NCBI GenBank assembly: GCA_012845835.1 | Contig: JABAKD010000027.1 | Coordinates: 10,748,790 to 10,812,789, forward strand | From: Undaria pinnatifida | Taxonomy: Eukaryota; Sar; Phaeophyceae; Laminariales; Alariaceae | Direction: 5' to 3' | Length of the DNA: 64,000 nucleotides | Shown here: positions 20,618-31,942 of the stretch, piece by piece | How positions within the stretch are numbered: position 1 is the stretch's first letter | How the letters are laid out: the number at the start of each line of letters is the position of its first letter | Translations under genes and position numbers: made by a program | Notes under the pieces: generated by a model | What the model saw: only the letters and a program-made list of their open reading frames with translations | The model's database searches: none | Told to the model about the DNA's origin: nothing

Positions 20618-22790
20618 GTATAGATCTGATTACAAAACAAATACGCACTCTGTCCTTATTCTGGCACACATGTCACGGGAGGGCACTTTTACCGCTTGAC
20701 TGACGCCAAAATACTAGGTTGTGTCTTGACCGATCGTTGTGACACCCTTGACCGCTAGACATATCTCCTTGACTGACCGTTTCGTTATACATCACGATTG
20801 GTGTTCACCCCAGGTCGACAATTTAAGCGTTTTTCAAATCCTTGCAGCTTCCGCAGGGTCTAACCGCGCCCACCCACGTAGACCACACGCCACGCCTCGA
20901 AGGCTTAGACAGATAACTCCGTCACTCGGTCTCCGAATCGTGGGTATAATCTAGTCGGTTGAGGTCCAGCTCTCTCGGGGTCCTCCGGCTCGGGGATGAT
21001 TGCGTGCTCACTTGCAGACTCAAAGGCCTGGCTTGGCAGGAAAAAAGTACTCAAAAGCCTGGGTTGGCTGGCCAATCCAGAAACAATGCCATTTCTGTCC
21101 ACGTTATCAGCAAGAACCCCAACTCGGTTCTGCTCGGCGTGCCCTTGCCAGCCTGCACGCGACGAGCTGCATCCGAGACTGGTCTTTGGGTAGTCGTTTT
21201 TTCTTTTTCTACAATGTCGTACGCCCCCGATTCCCGACACAGGCATGCTTCATTCTCTGTATCAAACACAATCAACCTTACTATGACTGTTACGTTGTCT
21301 TCTCGCGTTGACATGCAAAGCTATACAATCCCTACTGATTCGCAAAAATATTCGCTCCTGAAGTGGAATAATATTCACTCCACAGCAGTCACACAGTCGA
21401 ACTCACCGCTGACGATGTTTGACGTATTAGAAAATAATACACGAGTGTATGCATGCGTAGCGATTGTTCAATAACAAAATACATTGGTAAAAAGACACTA
21501 CATAACATCCGATTCCTCAAAAGTTGGCTTCTCTCCCAATAGGGCACGACTGTACAACGTGGCTTCAGTCGCGGTGTCTGGTATGGCATCATTAATATAT
21601 CATATGTCGATATGCCAGTTTTTTCGAACTATGCCGGTATTATTGTCGGTAAAACCGTAAACAGCTGAATTATAAACTCGCCCCTCCCTTCCCGACAAAG
21701 CAAGCTCAACCACACACCCCACAAAGCGCGTTTTGTTGCAGAAGCGTAACAAATAATACCAAATACCGGAAATCTACGACGGAATCTGGATCTCCTGGGG
21801 TATACAAAACAAACTAAAAAGGCGATGCCGGTGGATACCCTTGCACCTATTAATAAATCGTACAAACGCGCATAAACTAAGTACAAGTACGAAGCATAAA
21901 CGCAACAATAATGTGGTGTGACACAGCAAGTGAAGCATCATACTGCCGCACATGATTTCATGTTTGTGCGTCAGCCAGCACCACGGCAGTTGCTCGTGTA
22001 CACATGATACGAGTACGTGCACACCGCAAAGTACAACCAACTGGATAATTGCACGAAATACAACCATGATGCACAATGCGCACTCGTCAATAAAACAAAA
22101 TCGGTTCGTAAATCAACTATGCAAACAATACTTCATCCGTACGGTTGGATCCCTCCAAAAACGGCGGGGAGGCGCGGGCGCGGTGGCGGGTGCGTAGTCG
22201 AAGACCCCTCCTGTCAAGCTGTACCGAGGAGCTGACGCCACCGGAGTCGCGTATCCCAGCAAGGGTGCAGGGTTGGTTGCATCGCGTCAAACGCGTCGAG
22301 GCCCCTCGAGCGTAAATCGCTTGTCTTGGTAGGGGTGTTGTAAATTAGAATGGTATCGGGGCACGGTCTACAGCGAGAACGGAATCAAGATATTATTGAC
22401 AACGATATAAATATTTATTTCGAATGCGATACATGTGCTGTACGTGCTGGTGCGGTGGTTGCTGTCAAGAGTGCCACGACGCCACGATGCGAAAATATAT
22501 ATCAATGCACCTCCGATCCGATCCCTTGGGCCTATTGGCCCCAAGCCCTAATCGAGAGTGTCCATTTATTCCTGACTCTTTCCGTTGTAGGACCTGTTCC
22601 TGCAGGTCCGCAACACGAACGAGACTCATTACGTAAAGTTTTCGCAGGTCGTAAACTAGCGAATCTTCACAAAGTTGTCGTACGCGTGCCCAACAGCCAA
22701 TACCACTGCCGCAATTTTTTGTCGGACTGTATAATCGAAGACAACAACAGCTGGCGTTAAACTCGCATTGATCGTGTCTGCGACTCACCT
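20618..22790. other. Unassigned sequence
   Basis: The longest frames are 20959-21474 (171 codons, plus) and 22350-22760 (136 codons, plus). Neither shows a recognisable domain, and opposite-strand frames overlap both. I see no dispersed repeat. Confidence 0.35.
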
Positions 22791-22795
22791 TTGTT

Positions 22796-23950
22796 TGACT
22801 TCTTTCAGCTCGTTCATGCCAGCTTGGAGTGCCTCCAAGGCTGACACCTTGTCAAGGAGGTCGGGCATCAGGATTGCAGCTGGATCCTTATTAACTTGCT
22901 GCCTATTCTCCTTGGCATCCTCCCCTTGCTTCTTCACGGACATCAGCTTCTGCCTTAGCCGGCTTCACCAGCTTCTTCAGGTCCGCCGACTGTTCGTCGA
23001 GCTTAGTGTTAAGGACCCTAATGTCCTTACTGGCCTGGAGCTTAGTATACACTTCGGCCAAGGACACATCCTTGACGATAGGCACTTGCGCGTGACGAAC
23101 AACAATGACAACGGCATACAGCGGTCAGGCTTGCGTCACCGCGTTCTCCTCCATGCTGCAATTATTCGAGGATGTGGTACCCATTTCCTGATATCGGTTC
23201 ATGCCGTGTACTGTAAAGCAAAAGCACTTACATATCTGCGTTCCCTTGGCCGTCGAGGAGTCGGCCTTCTTAAACCTATCGGCAGCATCGTTGACCACAT
23301 GTCACCGAATGCAAGCAACAGTTGTCTCGCGAGACATGGGTCAACGCGTATAGAGCGGCGAATCCTTGGCGCGATATAACAGGACAGACCGTGTAAATCG
23401 AAGAAATACCAACTCTTTCAACACTAAAAGTGTACCAACCCAACCGGAAGTAGATTACCTGCAGCAACCTCGACGGTTCAAGTTTTACCTTCAACTACTA
23501 TGCAATATTAACTACGTACAAGGCGTGCCTATATATACTTGTGCTCCATTGCATCTGCGCAATAGATGGGGTGCAGGCTCCACTATGCCGTTTTAATGAG
23601 TTCAGAAAACGGTACCAGTAGATATGACGACAGCCGCTGAATGTGCGCATATTAGCCGCTTTCTCCAGCTGAGGGTTGACCGAACTCGCGAGCATTTTGT
23701 AATTTCGCGCATTCACGGACGCCAGCGCATCCTTGATCGTCGTTGCTAATTCCTTCCCTACTTGTGTGCGAACGGCTGTGACCGCGGCTAGGGTAACAAT
23801 AGATGACGCCATCGACTCGCAGAATGTTGTAGGTGACATTTCGTTATTCAGGCCGTCTCTTAACGAAACGGCCACCGTCATGTGCAGATCAACCTGGTCA
23901 AGGACGTGAGGGGCCTTTGGCGTTCGCCCAGTGCCGTGACTAGTGGTCAT
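22796..23950 (-). pseudogene. Possible degraded multi-exon coiled-coil gene
   Basis: Three blocks on the minus strand read as protein. The first, 23950-23640, starts with ATG (MTTSHGTGRTPK) and includes RTQVGKELATTIKDALASV and KMLASSVNPQLEKAANM. The second, about 23310-23245, includes DRFKKADSSTAKGTQ and is followed by GTAAGT. The third, about 23075-22796, reads SLAEVYTKLQASKDIRVL, KLDEQSADLKKLVKPAK, then in a shifted frame KKQGEDAKENRQQVNKDP and DKVSALEALQAGMNELKEV, ending at a GTGAGT donor. All are rich in K, E, A and Q, as in coiled coils or retrotransposon Gag. The frame shift and unclear splice sites suggest a decayed gene. I do not recognise the family. Confidence 0.35.
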
Positions 23951-25372
23951 AACGCGGGGTATGTTCGCTGAGCTTCGCGTAACGCGTTTGGGGTTGCACG
24001 ATTTGGTTGAACTTGGTGTGGTCGCTCATTCGTCCGTGTTGGCCGGGGTGACCCCTGGGAAGTGCGATCTCGCGTATCCGCACCAGTAGAAGCCGGGCTG
24101 GAATCGGCGCTTACTCCACCAGTTGCGTCTACGACCGTAGGGGTCACACCTCGGGCGGTATGGCCATCATTAGACTGAAGAGCCCGAGGGAAAACAGAGG
24201 CAGGAGGGGAAGGCAACAGGTGAAGGGGTATTTCAATAGTCGGAGCGGGCACAAGTTTCCCTGTACACCAGTCTTTCGTGGTCCTTATATGGCTGTACGA
24301 CTCGTTCGTATGCAAGCCCTGTCGTCGTCTAGCCCGGGGAAATGACGCAGAACGGCTAAATCTACCCCGCGTTTGCAGTCTGTTCTACAATGTACCTGTT
24401 CGTGCTGTTTGCACATGAGTAGGTAGATGATAAAATAGTGCATTGCTAGTCGCGGTGGCCGGTCCTCTCATCGTTTTCATCCGACAATATTTTTTGGTTG
24501 CCTTACCAGCGGCAGCGTCCGAGCCAGTATCAGCATCCGCCCCCCGTCCGGTCATCACACATGGGGCGTATGGCCCAGATGAGATTGGGCCATGCGAGCG
24601 CGAGCACATGCAGGGACAGGGAGCGCGTGTGCGCTTGGGCGGAGGAGGCGGGGGGGGGATTCTTCGGTGTTTCGCTTGATGTGGATCGTGAACATACAAA
24701 TGACGTGGGCACAAGTAGTTGTCTAGGCTGCAGTCTAGGTCTTACAAATTGAAACGAAAACCCTCATGAGTGAGATCAGAAATCCTCGCAATACTTCGAT
24801 CTAAATATTTCAGTCCAACATTTAGTTTTGGATGAAGACATTCCACGACAGTATGTCTAAGGCAACATCCTCTTGGCATTCAGCAACGTGCCCTTTGCAA
24901 CATGACCGCGCATATAGGTGTATAACTGTTGTGCCAGGTGCCGCCTGCACCTGACTCCCGACAACTCCGATCGCTATTCTACAGCGATATCACCGTTTTC
25001 ATCGAAGATGCCAGTACTATGCCAAAATGTAGCACTCGTTTGCCATTAGTGGTGGTGAGGAGGGTCGCGTCAGCTCGTAGACGCGGTCGGCTCATGAGCC
25101 TGACATTTATGCCTCTCCCCCACCATACGATACTGCGTACTGCTGTACTGCTTGTGCCTCAAGTTATGCGAATGTCTTTGCTCGCGTTTCGCTCGCATTC
25201 CACCTATATATTTCGGTGTACGCATGGTCGAAGTTTCCCACAATGATAGTACCTAATCTCAGCACCCACGCTACTCTCAGCACCCCGATACTCTCAGCAC
25301 CCACGCTTCGTTCTGGCGCTCTCCTGCCGCAAGGTAACAACATATAAATATGCCAGGTACTGATACATCTTA
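23951..25372. other. Mostly unassigned, with a short triple repeat
   Basis: The minus-strand frame 23947-24315 (122 codons, rich in T, P, S and A) directly precedes the coiled-coil block and could be a low-complexity N-terminal exon of it. At 25262-25312 the string CTCTCAGCACCCACGCT occurs three times with small changes. The last part, 25294-25372, holds the end of a minus-strand frame split by the LTR element. Confidence 0.35.
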
Positions 25373-25377
25373 GGTCT
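25373..25377. repeat. 5-bp target-site duplication, left
   Basis: GGTCT stands immediately before the left LTR and is repeated exactly at 29676-29680 after the right LTR. Confidence 0.9.
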
Positions 25378-25651
25378 TGTTGATTGTCCTCATGAACATG
25401 ACGGTTATGATCCATCTTATATCATGGAGTTCCGTATGTTGGTAAGGGATTCATGTATAAGGTGTAAGGGGATTGTTTGGCCAGATGTTTCCCGGCATGG
25501 TTTGCCATGAGCTCTCACTCGTAGTTTTGCTCCATATGAGACCGAGTCAGGCTCGACGGCTGGATAATATAAGAGTTCTGTGTCACCATCTGGAGTCATC
25601 ATCACGCCTTCCCGCGCTAGCTACGCGTACACCTTTAGAGATCTATCAACA
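25378..25651 (+). repeat. Left LTR (274 bp)
   Basis: TGTTGAT...ATCAACA ends, colinear with the right LTR without gaps. It should contain the promoter, but I do not see a confident TATA box. Confidence 0.93.
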
Positions 25652-25997
25652 CACCAGTGTGTTAGCCGGTTGATTTCTATTGGTAAGCGCAGCCAAGGCC
25701 AGCCTATAGAGGTGGGAAAGAGCCATGTCAGGTCCGGGGGATTCTGGCATTACTGCTGTAGATTATTTAAGAGAGGATATGAAACGGCTCAAGATCCAGA
25801 TAGCATTGCAGAATCGGGAGAGAGAGGTCGGACTCGCTGATACAGCCCTGCGAGCGTCATATGCTGAAGAGGTGCATGGCCTGACTTCGTTTTGGTCCTG
25901 GCGGGTGTCGATGATGCATGACGCATTACGACTTCTCCGCGACGAGCACGAGCTTCACGCAAATATAGTGCGGAAAATGGACGAAAGAGTGATTTTA

Positions 25998-26080
25998 TTC
26001 GAGGATGAGAGAGAGAAGAGAGAGAGAGTGAGAGAGAGAGCGGGAGAGAAGAGAGAGAGAAGAGAGAGAGAAGGAGAGTA
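25998..26080 (+). repeat. (GA)n microsatellite
   Basis: An interrupted GA repeat within the ORF; the reading frame changes here. Confidence 0.9.
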
Positions 26081-26275
26081 AGCATATTTCGCCCCAGCAG
26101 CAACTGCGCGGTCCCAGCAAAGCCAAATATGAGCCGAAGCTGGTAGATCTGCATGGCGCTGGTGGCGACGGCGCTGAAGAGAAACAGTTGTTGCAGAGGC
26201 AGCAGCTGCCCCCGACGCCACATCTGCAGGAAAGGCAGTCGTCAGAGGATTGCTACGCATACAAAGAAGAATTGC

Positions 26276-26460
26276 CGCCGCTACCGCCGTCAACACCGCC
26301 GCCGCCGCCGCCGCCACCGCCGCCGCCGTCACCGTCGCCGTCACAGCCGCCGTTATCGTCACCACCGCTGCCACTGCCACCGTCACCGCTGCCGCCGTCA
26401 CCGCTGCCGCCGTCACCGCTGCCGCCGCTGCTGCCGTCGTCACCGCCGTTACCGCCGCAA
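26276..26460 (+). repeat. (CCG)n trinucleotide repeat
   Basis: About 185 bases of CCG/TCA/CTG triplets. Because the period is three, all three plus frames stay open (proline-rich, arginine/histidine-rich and alanine/threonine-rich). Frame length alone therefore says nothing about coding here. Confidence 0.9.
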
Positions 26461-26796
26461 CAGCCACTGTGTCTGCAAGCCCGCAGTACAGCCGGACCTG
26501 TGCCTGAATCTGTGGCTACTTCATTTTGTACAAGAGAAGAGAAAAGGAGAGATGGGATTACTTGGCCGGCTGGTGCCGGGAGAAAGGTTGAAGAGATTTT
26601 GAGCGCGATGGAACACGCGTTTGAATTCTGGAACAACGTGGAGAGAGCGGTGGTGGGCACTGGTGGAAGGGTCTGCACCATCGGTTGGGGGTCGGAGCAT
26701 GCACGCGAAAGGAGAATATGCCCAAAACGAGCGCGAGTGAAAGAGAAAGGAACAACGGGCCATCAGCGAGGGCTTAGGCCCGCACCAGGCACCTGA

Positions 26797-29390
26797 TATT
26801 TTGCTTGCTGCTGATGTTTTTTTCGTTTTGGCTTGTTTCATGTTGATTTGCGGATTGCGCACTACCCCCGAAGATTGAGATTGATTGAGAGTAAAGGATG
26901 ACTGAAGTGATCTGTAGTAGACGTACTGCAGGACTAACATGTCTGATTCCGTGTTGTGGCTGCCTGGCGGAGCGCCCGGGCAGGGCACAGTAAGTCGGAG
27001 TTGAGTTTTATAACGACGTGAGTGTGAAATGCTGAAAGAATGCATACACAGCAATACATGTTGTATCATATCATATCATCGGTACAGCAGAGTACAGCAG
27101 TAGTACAAGAATTACGTGAATCAATTACTTGCAAAATTTAGGGTAGGGGTCGTAGAGGTACGTTTTCGCGTGTATGCCGAGCAATGCTAAAAATACAAGC
27201 ACGCCCCTTGAAGACTTTGCATGATGAGCAGTACAGGAGTGATCAACCTGTGTTGCTAGTAGTGCCCTTTGAGCTGGGGTTTCGATTGGTTTATGGTGCT
27301 GCTGACTCACTGCTGAACATGGTGTTGCATGATGTTGTACGTACTGCCAACTTGCAAGTTGTCGGTATATTAAACCGTCGTCGAAATGCCGACAAATGTG
27401 TACGTTATTCGCTGCATTATTTTGCATCTTTGATTATATTTGCATCCAAAGCATTGTTGTACTTGCATCGGCATTCTGACAGTAGTTTTGTCCCGTCAAG
27501 GTATTTTTGGACTACAGTAGTAATGGGTGTATGAGTCCTGGACAGCTGTCCGTCAAGTCCGTCAAGGGGCAAGAGTGCCGTCAACTGATGTACCCGGCAT
27601 GTCCTTGACGTGTGACGTTCCCCATTTGTAGTGTAGAAACAGCATGCAGTACTACAGCAATACATCCTGTGTTATCCGCACGTCTGTCGGTAGTTAGTTA
27701 TCGATACAAGAGGATACGAGTACGAATTATACACCAGCACGACCGATTGTACATCGACTTGTCTGCGAGTATATGATACGCCCAGATACTGCCTGCGTTG
27801 CGGATCATTGCACAACGGTGGAGTACCCCCCAGTGTAGCATTGCGATACTGCTGTTACTAGAGATTTCCATGCAGGTATAACTGGTATGAGTATAGACTA
27901 GAGGGCTCTTGGTCAGCAATCTAAAAACAGGATAACTGATCATGTGCGAGGGATTTTTGATTAAAAAGCAGTTCAACCTATGGCGACCTAATCGCTCGAT
28001 TGCACGATCCATCCGCTGATTGGGTGGAGTCAATCTTGCGCCAGGAATGGCTGCTTCATTCAGGAAGATAGGCTGGGGTGCCCGAGCTGCGGCGATGCCA
28101 TGAGACCGGAACGAGGCTGCCGCAGCGGAGGGACCACCAGCAGTAGTGTTTGGGGCATTGGGGTTGAAATGACTGGGTATGATGCTGGGTGATTGTGATT
28201 TTGTTGTTCGAACGTTGATTGTCAGCCTGCTTGAGATGGACTTGATTGTTTTCTTGTTTTTTGTCATAGGATGACGATTGTTTATTTTTGGCATGACAAA
28301 TCTCGGCCAATAACAAATCGCCCCGAGATTGAACAGACCACGAGCTGCGCAGAGGCGCGTTCGGTCTAGTTCGAGTATTCGTGACTTGAGTACGAGTATT
28401 GTCCCGCTGACGCGTTGGTCATGCGTTGTCTGATCGCGCGGACTTACCCCATGCTTACTTGAAATATGTATAGCACCGATGTTATGCATACTCGTCAGGA
28501 ATAACGAGGTACTATGGTTTGATTTTGCGAGTTGATTATTTTGTCTGTTTGAGTCGGTGCCGCCGTATTGTACAATGCCGTTTTTAATCTGGCAGATACC
28601 ATGAAGATGGTGATGTTCTCGCAGTATGTGTGGATTTTATTGTCCCGGGGTTTGGTACGACGTACATTGCGGTTTTCGAGGATAGCGAGGGGGCGAAGAA
28701 CCTGGCACAAAACCCAGTGTGTACGTCGAACTCAAATTTCATCGACGTGCGAACCCCCGTTTTGCGGGAGCATATTTTGGGGGGGAGATATTTGGTTACC
28801 AGGTCTTATTCAAGATCTGAACTTTTTTGAGCACAGTGCAACATCCCGCCGCTACGTGTGCTGCACATTTCGTCGTGCACGGAGAAGGGGGGATGCTTTT
28901 CGCCGTGCAGTGCGCAGAGTACGATTAAATCGAGTTTCTGCGGTTGTTTGCGTTTTCGTATAATAATGCGGAGTTTTTTTCCTGGTTCAGCTTGTAGGCC
29001 CCGTACTGAGTAATATCATCTCGAGGAAATCGGGGATAATCAGTGAGTTTATTTGAGCCATAAATCCGAAGAAAAAGGCCGTTTCCTGTGGCTAATTTCG
29101 AGGATGACGCCGTTTTTACCTGGTCATTTCCGAGAATGTAATTATTATTGTCGCTTTCACCTGGCAATAATTTTCGAGAGTAGTTGATGTTTGCAGCATG
29201 AGACTGTTGTTACTTGGTTTGAGACTTGGAGAACTTGTTAAACTGAGGACTGGAATTTTGGTTTCGAGTTTGTTGGAGTTCTGAGTTTGATATAAGTTCA
29301 TTACGATATGAGGATGTATCAACCCTGCGATGTCGTGCCTTGTCATGCACAAAGCAGGGGGGATATTAAGTGTATTCGTTATGTATAATG
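26797..29390. other. Interior of the LTR element without recognisable genes
   Basis: These 2.6 kb between the ORF and the polypurine tract hold no readable retroviral domain. The longest frame is minus-strand 27698-28489 (263 codons). It has no ATG-rich context, mixed composition and no motif, and I doubt that it is a gene. Confidence 0.5.
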
Positions 29391-29401
29391 AGGAGGGGGG
29401 A
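29391..29401 (+). promoter_or_regulatory. Polypurine tract
   Basis: AGGAGGGGGGA ends at the base before the right LTR. This is the standard position and composition for plus-strand priming. Confidence 0.8.
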
Positions 29402-29675
29402 TGTTGATTGTCCTCATGAACATGACGGTTATGATCCATCTTATATCATGGAGTTCCGTATGTTGGTAAGGGATTCATGTATAAGGTGTAAGGGGATTGT
29501 TTGGCCGGATGTTTCCCGGCATGATTTGCCATGAGCTGTGACTCGTAGTTTTGCTCCATATGAGACCGAGTCAGGCTCGACGGCTGGATAATGTAAGAGT
29601 TATGTGTCACCATCTGGAGTCATCATCACGCCTTCCCTCGCCAGCTACGCGTACACCTTTAGAGATATATCAACA
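29402..29675 (+). repeat. Right LTR (274 bp)
   Basis: Same length and ends as the left LTR, with about nine substitutions. It is followed at 29676-29680 by the second GGTCT. Confidence 0.93.
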
Positions 29676-29857
29676 GGTCTGGGTACTCGCACAGCAGTAT
29701 TGAGGGCCTGCAAAGTTTCGTTTTCCTGAACTACAGCACATATCTCTACGGCATCGTCCCAGTGGCAGTGGGTAAGCTGGCATAGCTGGGATGGAGCCTG
29801 TTCCAAAATTGAGGAAGGCGAGGAGATGCTTGAAATCTGGTGTAGCAAGACGCACAT
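29676..29857 (-). pseudogene. Older reading frame split by the LTR element
   Basis: On the minus strand, the frame ...HCHWDDAVEICAVVQEN..., ...LQALNTAVRVPR reaches the target site. If the element and one target copy are ignored, the frame stays open for a further 26 codons on the other side, to a stop at 25294-25296 (reading KMYQYLAYLYVV and on). The composition looks more like protein than its surroundings. The protein is not one I recognise. The insertion would have cut off its C-terminus. Confidence 0.4.
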
Positions 29858-29999
29858 TTTGTCTGCCTTGCATAGTGTGATCCTGTCTTCTGAGCTCCGA
29901 CCTTTTCGAGATTCAAACAGTTCGCGGGTTTCATGTACGGATGTGGCATTTTAGTTGGTGAGCAGACTGCTCAAGATTAAAAAACGATGAAAGACCACT

Positions 30000-30386
30000 C
30001 TACTGCTGCTGTAGGTGGTCTGCAAACAGCTGTTGCTGCACGCCAGGAGTAGGACCTGGAGACTCTTCCACACCTGTGGCGTTAGCGTCGGTGGGGCTTT
30101 TCTGGCGCGTTGCGTTTGTTTGTGGGCAACAGCTCGTCGGTCCTTGAAGAATGTGAGAAGAGCCTTCTAATTTCGAACATTGCTTGCTGGCAGATTCGTG
30201 TACGTGATCTGGTAGCAAAGAGTTTTTTTTGCACCGCTTCGGGCACTCTTGATGACGCGTCAACATGTCTGACGTAGGCAACCCCGTGGAGCGTCCTCTA
30301 GGAACCTGGCAGCTTCTTCGAGAGAGTGCTTGAGCGTTGCGGATGTCGCCTGGTGTGTCCGGGATGCCCTGTGATAGACGCTGCAT
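30000..30386 (-). CDS. Hypothetical 128-residue ORF
   Basis: The frame has a true ATG start and ends in QQQ-stop. It is rich in Q, S, P, T and R, with cysteines scattered at 34-72, and has no recognisable domain, signal peptide or membrane segment. It follows the split frame at 29676-29857 in the opposite direction of travel, so it could be an upstream exon of the same old gene. Evidence is only its length and start. Confidence 0.25.
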   Translation of the reverse strand: MQRLSQGIPDTPGDIRNAQALSRRSCQVPRGRSTGLPTSDMLTRHQECPKRCKKNSLLPDHVHESASKQCSKLEGSSHILQGPTSCCPQTNATRQKSPTDANATGVEESPGPTPGVQQQLFADHLQQQ

Positions 30387-30759
30387 ATCTCGGTATGATA
30401 GTATCTTGACTGCCTGGGTCGTTTCCTAGGGTTTGCTCATGTGGGATTAGAAAATGTATTTTTTCTAGCAAGCTGGGTCTTCACTTTACATTTTCCATGT
30501 TATTATTTTCTTGAATCCCCCCCCCCCCCAAGGCAAAAGCACGAAAAACAATCTTAATGCGAGTAGCTTATTACGTTCCGAGTCATGCATGCCGTAGCTC
30601 CAATACCATTAATAAATGGTCGTAATCGTCAAATCCACTTTCCGCCCGCTCCCTCATTCCCCGTCACCTGCACCATCGCCGAGACCTAGCACCACGCGTA
30701 TAGTAAATTTCTACCAGGTATACATTTATCGTGCGACGTATAGCGGTTTTATTCCTCCG
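30387..30759. other. Unassigned sequence
   Basis: It contains a run of twelve C at about 30518-30529 and otherwise nothing recognisable. Confidence 0.4.
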
Positions 30760-31290
30760 CCCTCCGTCGAGTTTAGCCACCCCCTCCCTTCGAATACTCC
30801 GCCCCCCCCTCACCGGTTGTACGACTTACAGGATATACCTAATATGCTGACGCATTCCTTCCACAACCGTCAGATTTGTCTTCTTTAAAAAAAAGGTTTT
30901 ACGGTTTCCGCGCACAGATTTAGTTGCCCCTCCCCCCCCCCGTCCTCCATATTTTTGAACCCCCCCGCCACCGGCTCCCACGTCCTTAAACAAAACAGCC
31001 CTTCCCTCACCGGTTATACGACTTACAGGATATACTTGATAATCTTATGCACATCCTTCAACAGCCGTCATATGTTTTCCCCCTCAAAAACGGGTTTTAT
31101 AGTTGCCGCGCACAGATCGATTAACATCACCCTGCTGACCCTGGTACGAGCTACACTGTAGTTCCAAGGGGAGCCGCCGACCTATACCCTTAATGAGGCC
31201 ACACACTCAGCAATACGCGTGATCGAAGTATCACGCACGGCTTGCAGAGATGGGTTTCGACAAAATATTCTTGAAATATTCCATCTCATA
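30760..31290 (+). repeat. R1 repeats, copies 2 and 3 in tandem
   Basis: Two partial copies follow one another (about 30775-30930 and 30945-31290). Both have the C-rich start, CCTCACCGGTT...CGACTTACAGGATATA, the GGTTTTA...TTTCCGCGCACAG block and, in the second, AGCCGCCGACCTATACC and a CAAAATATTCTTGAAATATT end. They match copy 1 at 963-1350. Confidence 0.75.
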
Positions 31291-31855
31291 TCTAGGGTTA
31301 TTTTTTGTGTAATGGCTTCGGCCATCTCAATAATAGGGATTTCGGCCTTGTTTCGCCCAGTGAAAACAACGTTGAACTCGCGGTCGTATAAATTGTCTAT
31401 TAGAGAAGCGTTATCGTGCGGCCTGAAAACGGATCGCTGCATAGATAGGGTTTGGTCGGGGATTTTGGAGCTGGCATTCGCTCGTAATTAAGCCGGAAGA
31501 AGAGGACCACAAGACGATATTCTTTTTTCAGATTACCTTGTACTCGGAGTATATGTTTGTGTACTGTTGTCATATAATCATCATCTTTCACTTTGCAGCT
31601 CAACTTACAAGACATCATTCACCCTCAGCAACCTCCTGGACATCAAGCTGCAGCCACAGAGGCGTCGCTCCTTGCCCCCCCCGGGACGTGCCTTCATACC
31701 TATCGCGTAGATAGAGGATTCAGTATTCCCATTTTCCAGCATTTTTATGCTCGTTGAATATCATCTAATTTAGAATTTGCCACTCTCTCGCTCTTTCAGG
31801 TAGTAGTTCATGCTTCTACGCACGAACAATTCCGTACGAGCACCAGTGAATGAAC
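31291..31855. other. Unassigned sequence
   Basis: The plus frame 31219-31491 overlaps the end of R1 and has no domain. Nothing else is recognisable. Confidence 0.35.
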
Positions 31856-31942
31856 GTGCGCGAGGAAGGATTCGAACCGGAATCGTTGACTCTATCGAAA
31901 TGGACGAGAATTACCTGCTACTACTCCACTCCACTGGGGACG
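31856..31942 (-). repeat. tRNA-like fragment with perfect box B
   Basis: On the minus strand a GTGGAGTGGAGTAGTAGCAGG segment (box A-like) lies about 45 bases before CGGTTCGAATCC (box B; 31868-31878 on the plus strand). The T stem and acceptor stem do not pair, so it is not a working tRNA. It may be the head of a SINE or a tRNA pseudogene. No known body follows it. Confidence 0.4.

Larger units (their letters stand above)
25725..26796 (+). pseudogene. Gag-position ORF of the LTR element, frame changed in a GA repeat
   Basis: The first part, 25725-26081, starts with a good ATG (MSGPGDSGITAVDYLRED) and forms a helical, charged region ending in repeats of E and R encoded by a (GA)n tract. The second part, in the +1 frame, is open from inside the same GA tract through KAKYEPKLVDLHGAGGDGA, a long polyproline region (about 26269-26445, from (CCG)n) and an ending with EEILSAMEHAFEFWNNVERA, to a stop at 26796. 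The switch lies within a dinucleotide repeat, which points to a slippage frameshift, or less likely to programmed frameshifting. Position suggests a structural Gag-like protein. There is no zinc knuckle and I recognise no family. Confidence 0.5.
25378..29675 (+). mobile_element. Complete non-autonomous LTR retrotransposon (4.3 kb)
   Basis: Two 274-bp direct repeats bound the element. They begin TGTTGAT and end ATCAACA, a perfect 7-bp terminal inversion within each LTR. They are flanked by a GGTCT duplication and differ at about nine positions (roughly 97% identical). A purine tract (AGGAGGGGGGA, 29391-29401) precedes the right LTR, which sets the plus orientation. The 3750-bp interior holds one broken ORF near the 5' end (25725-26796). 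It has no protease, integrase, reverse transcriptase or RNase H on either strand. It therefore resembles a large retrotransposon derivative that depends on enzymes from another element. I see no clear primer-binding site after 25651. It has inserted into an older minus-strand reading frame. Confidence 0.92.

Noticed and set aside
22768-23379. 203-codon plus-strand frame
   Set aside because: It is the complement of the more protein-like coiled-coil blocks on the minus strand and has no motif.
26153-26681. Three overlapping long frames over the CCG repeat
   Set aside because: A trinucleotide repeat opens all frames; only the proline-rich one continues from a plausible upstream ORF.
27698-28489. 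263-codon minus-strand frame inside the LTR element
   Set aside because: There is no domain, no supporting start context and mixed composition. It runs against the element's sense direction.
31856-31942. Intact tRNA gene on the minus strand
   Set aside because: It has a perfect box B but no acceptor or T-stem pairing and an irregular D arm.
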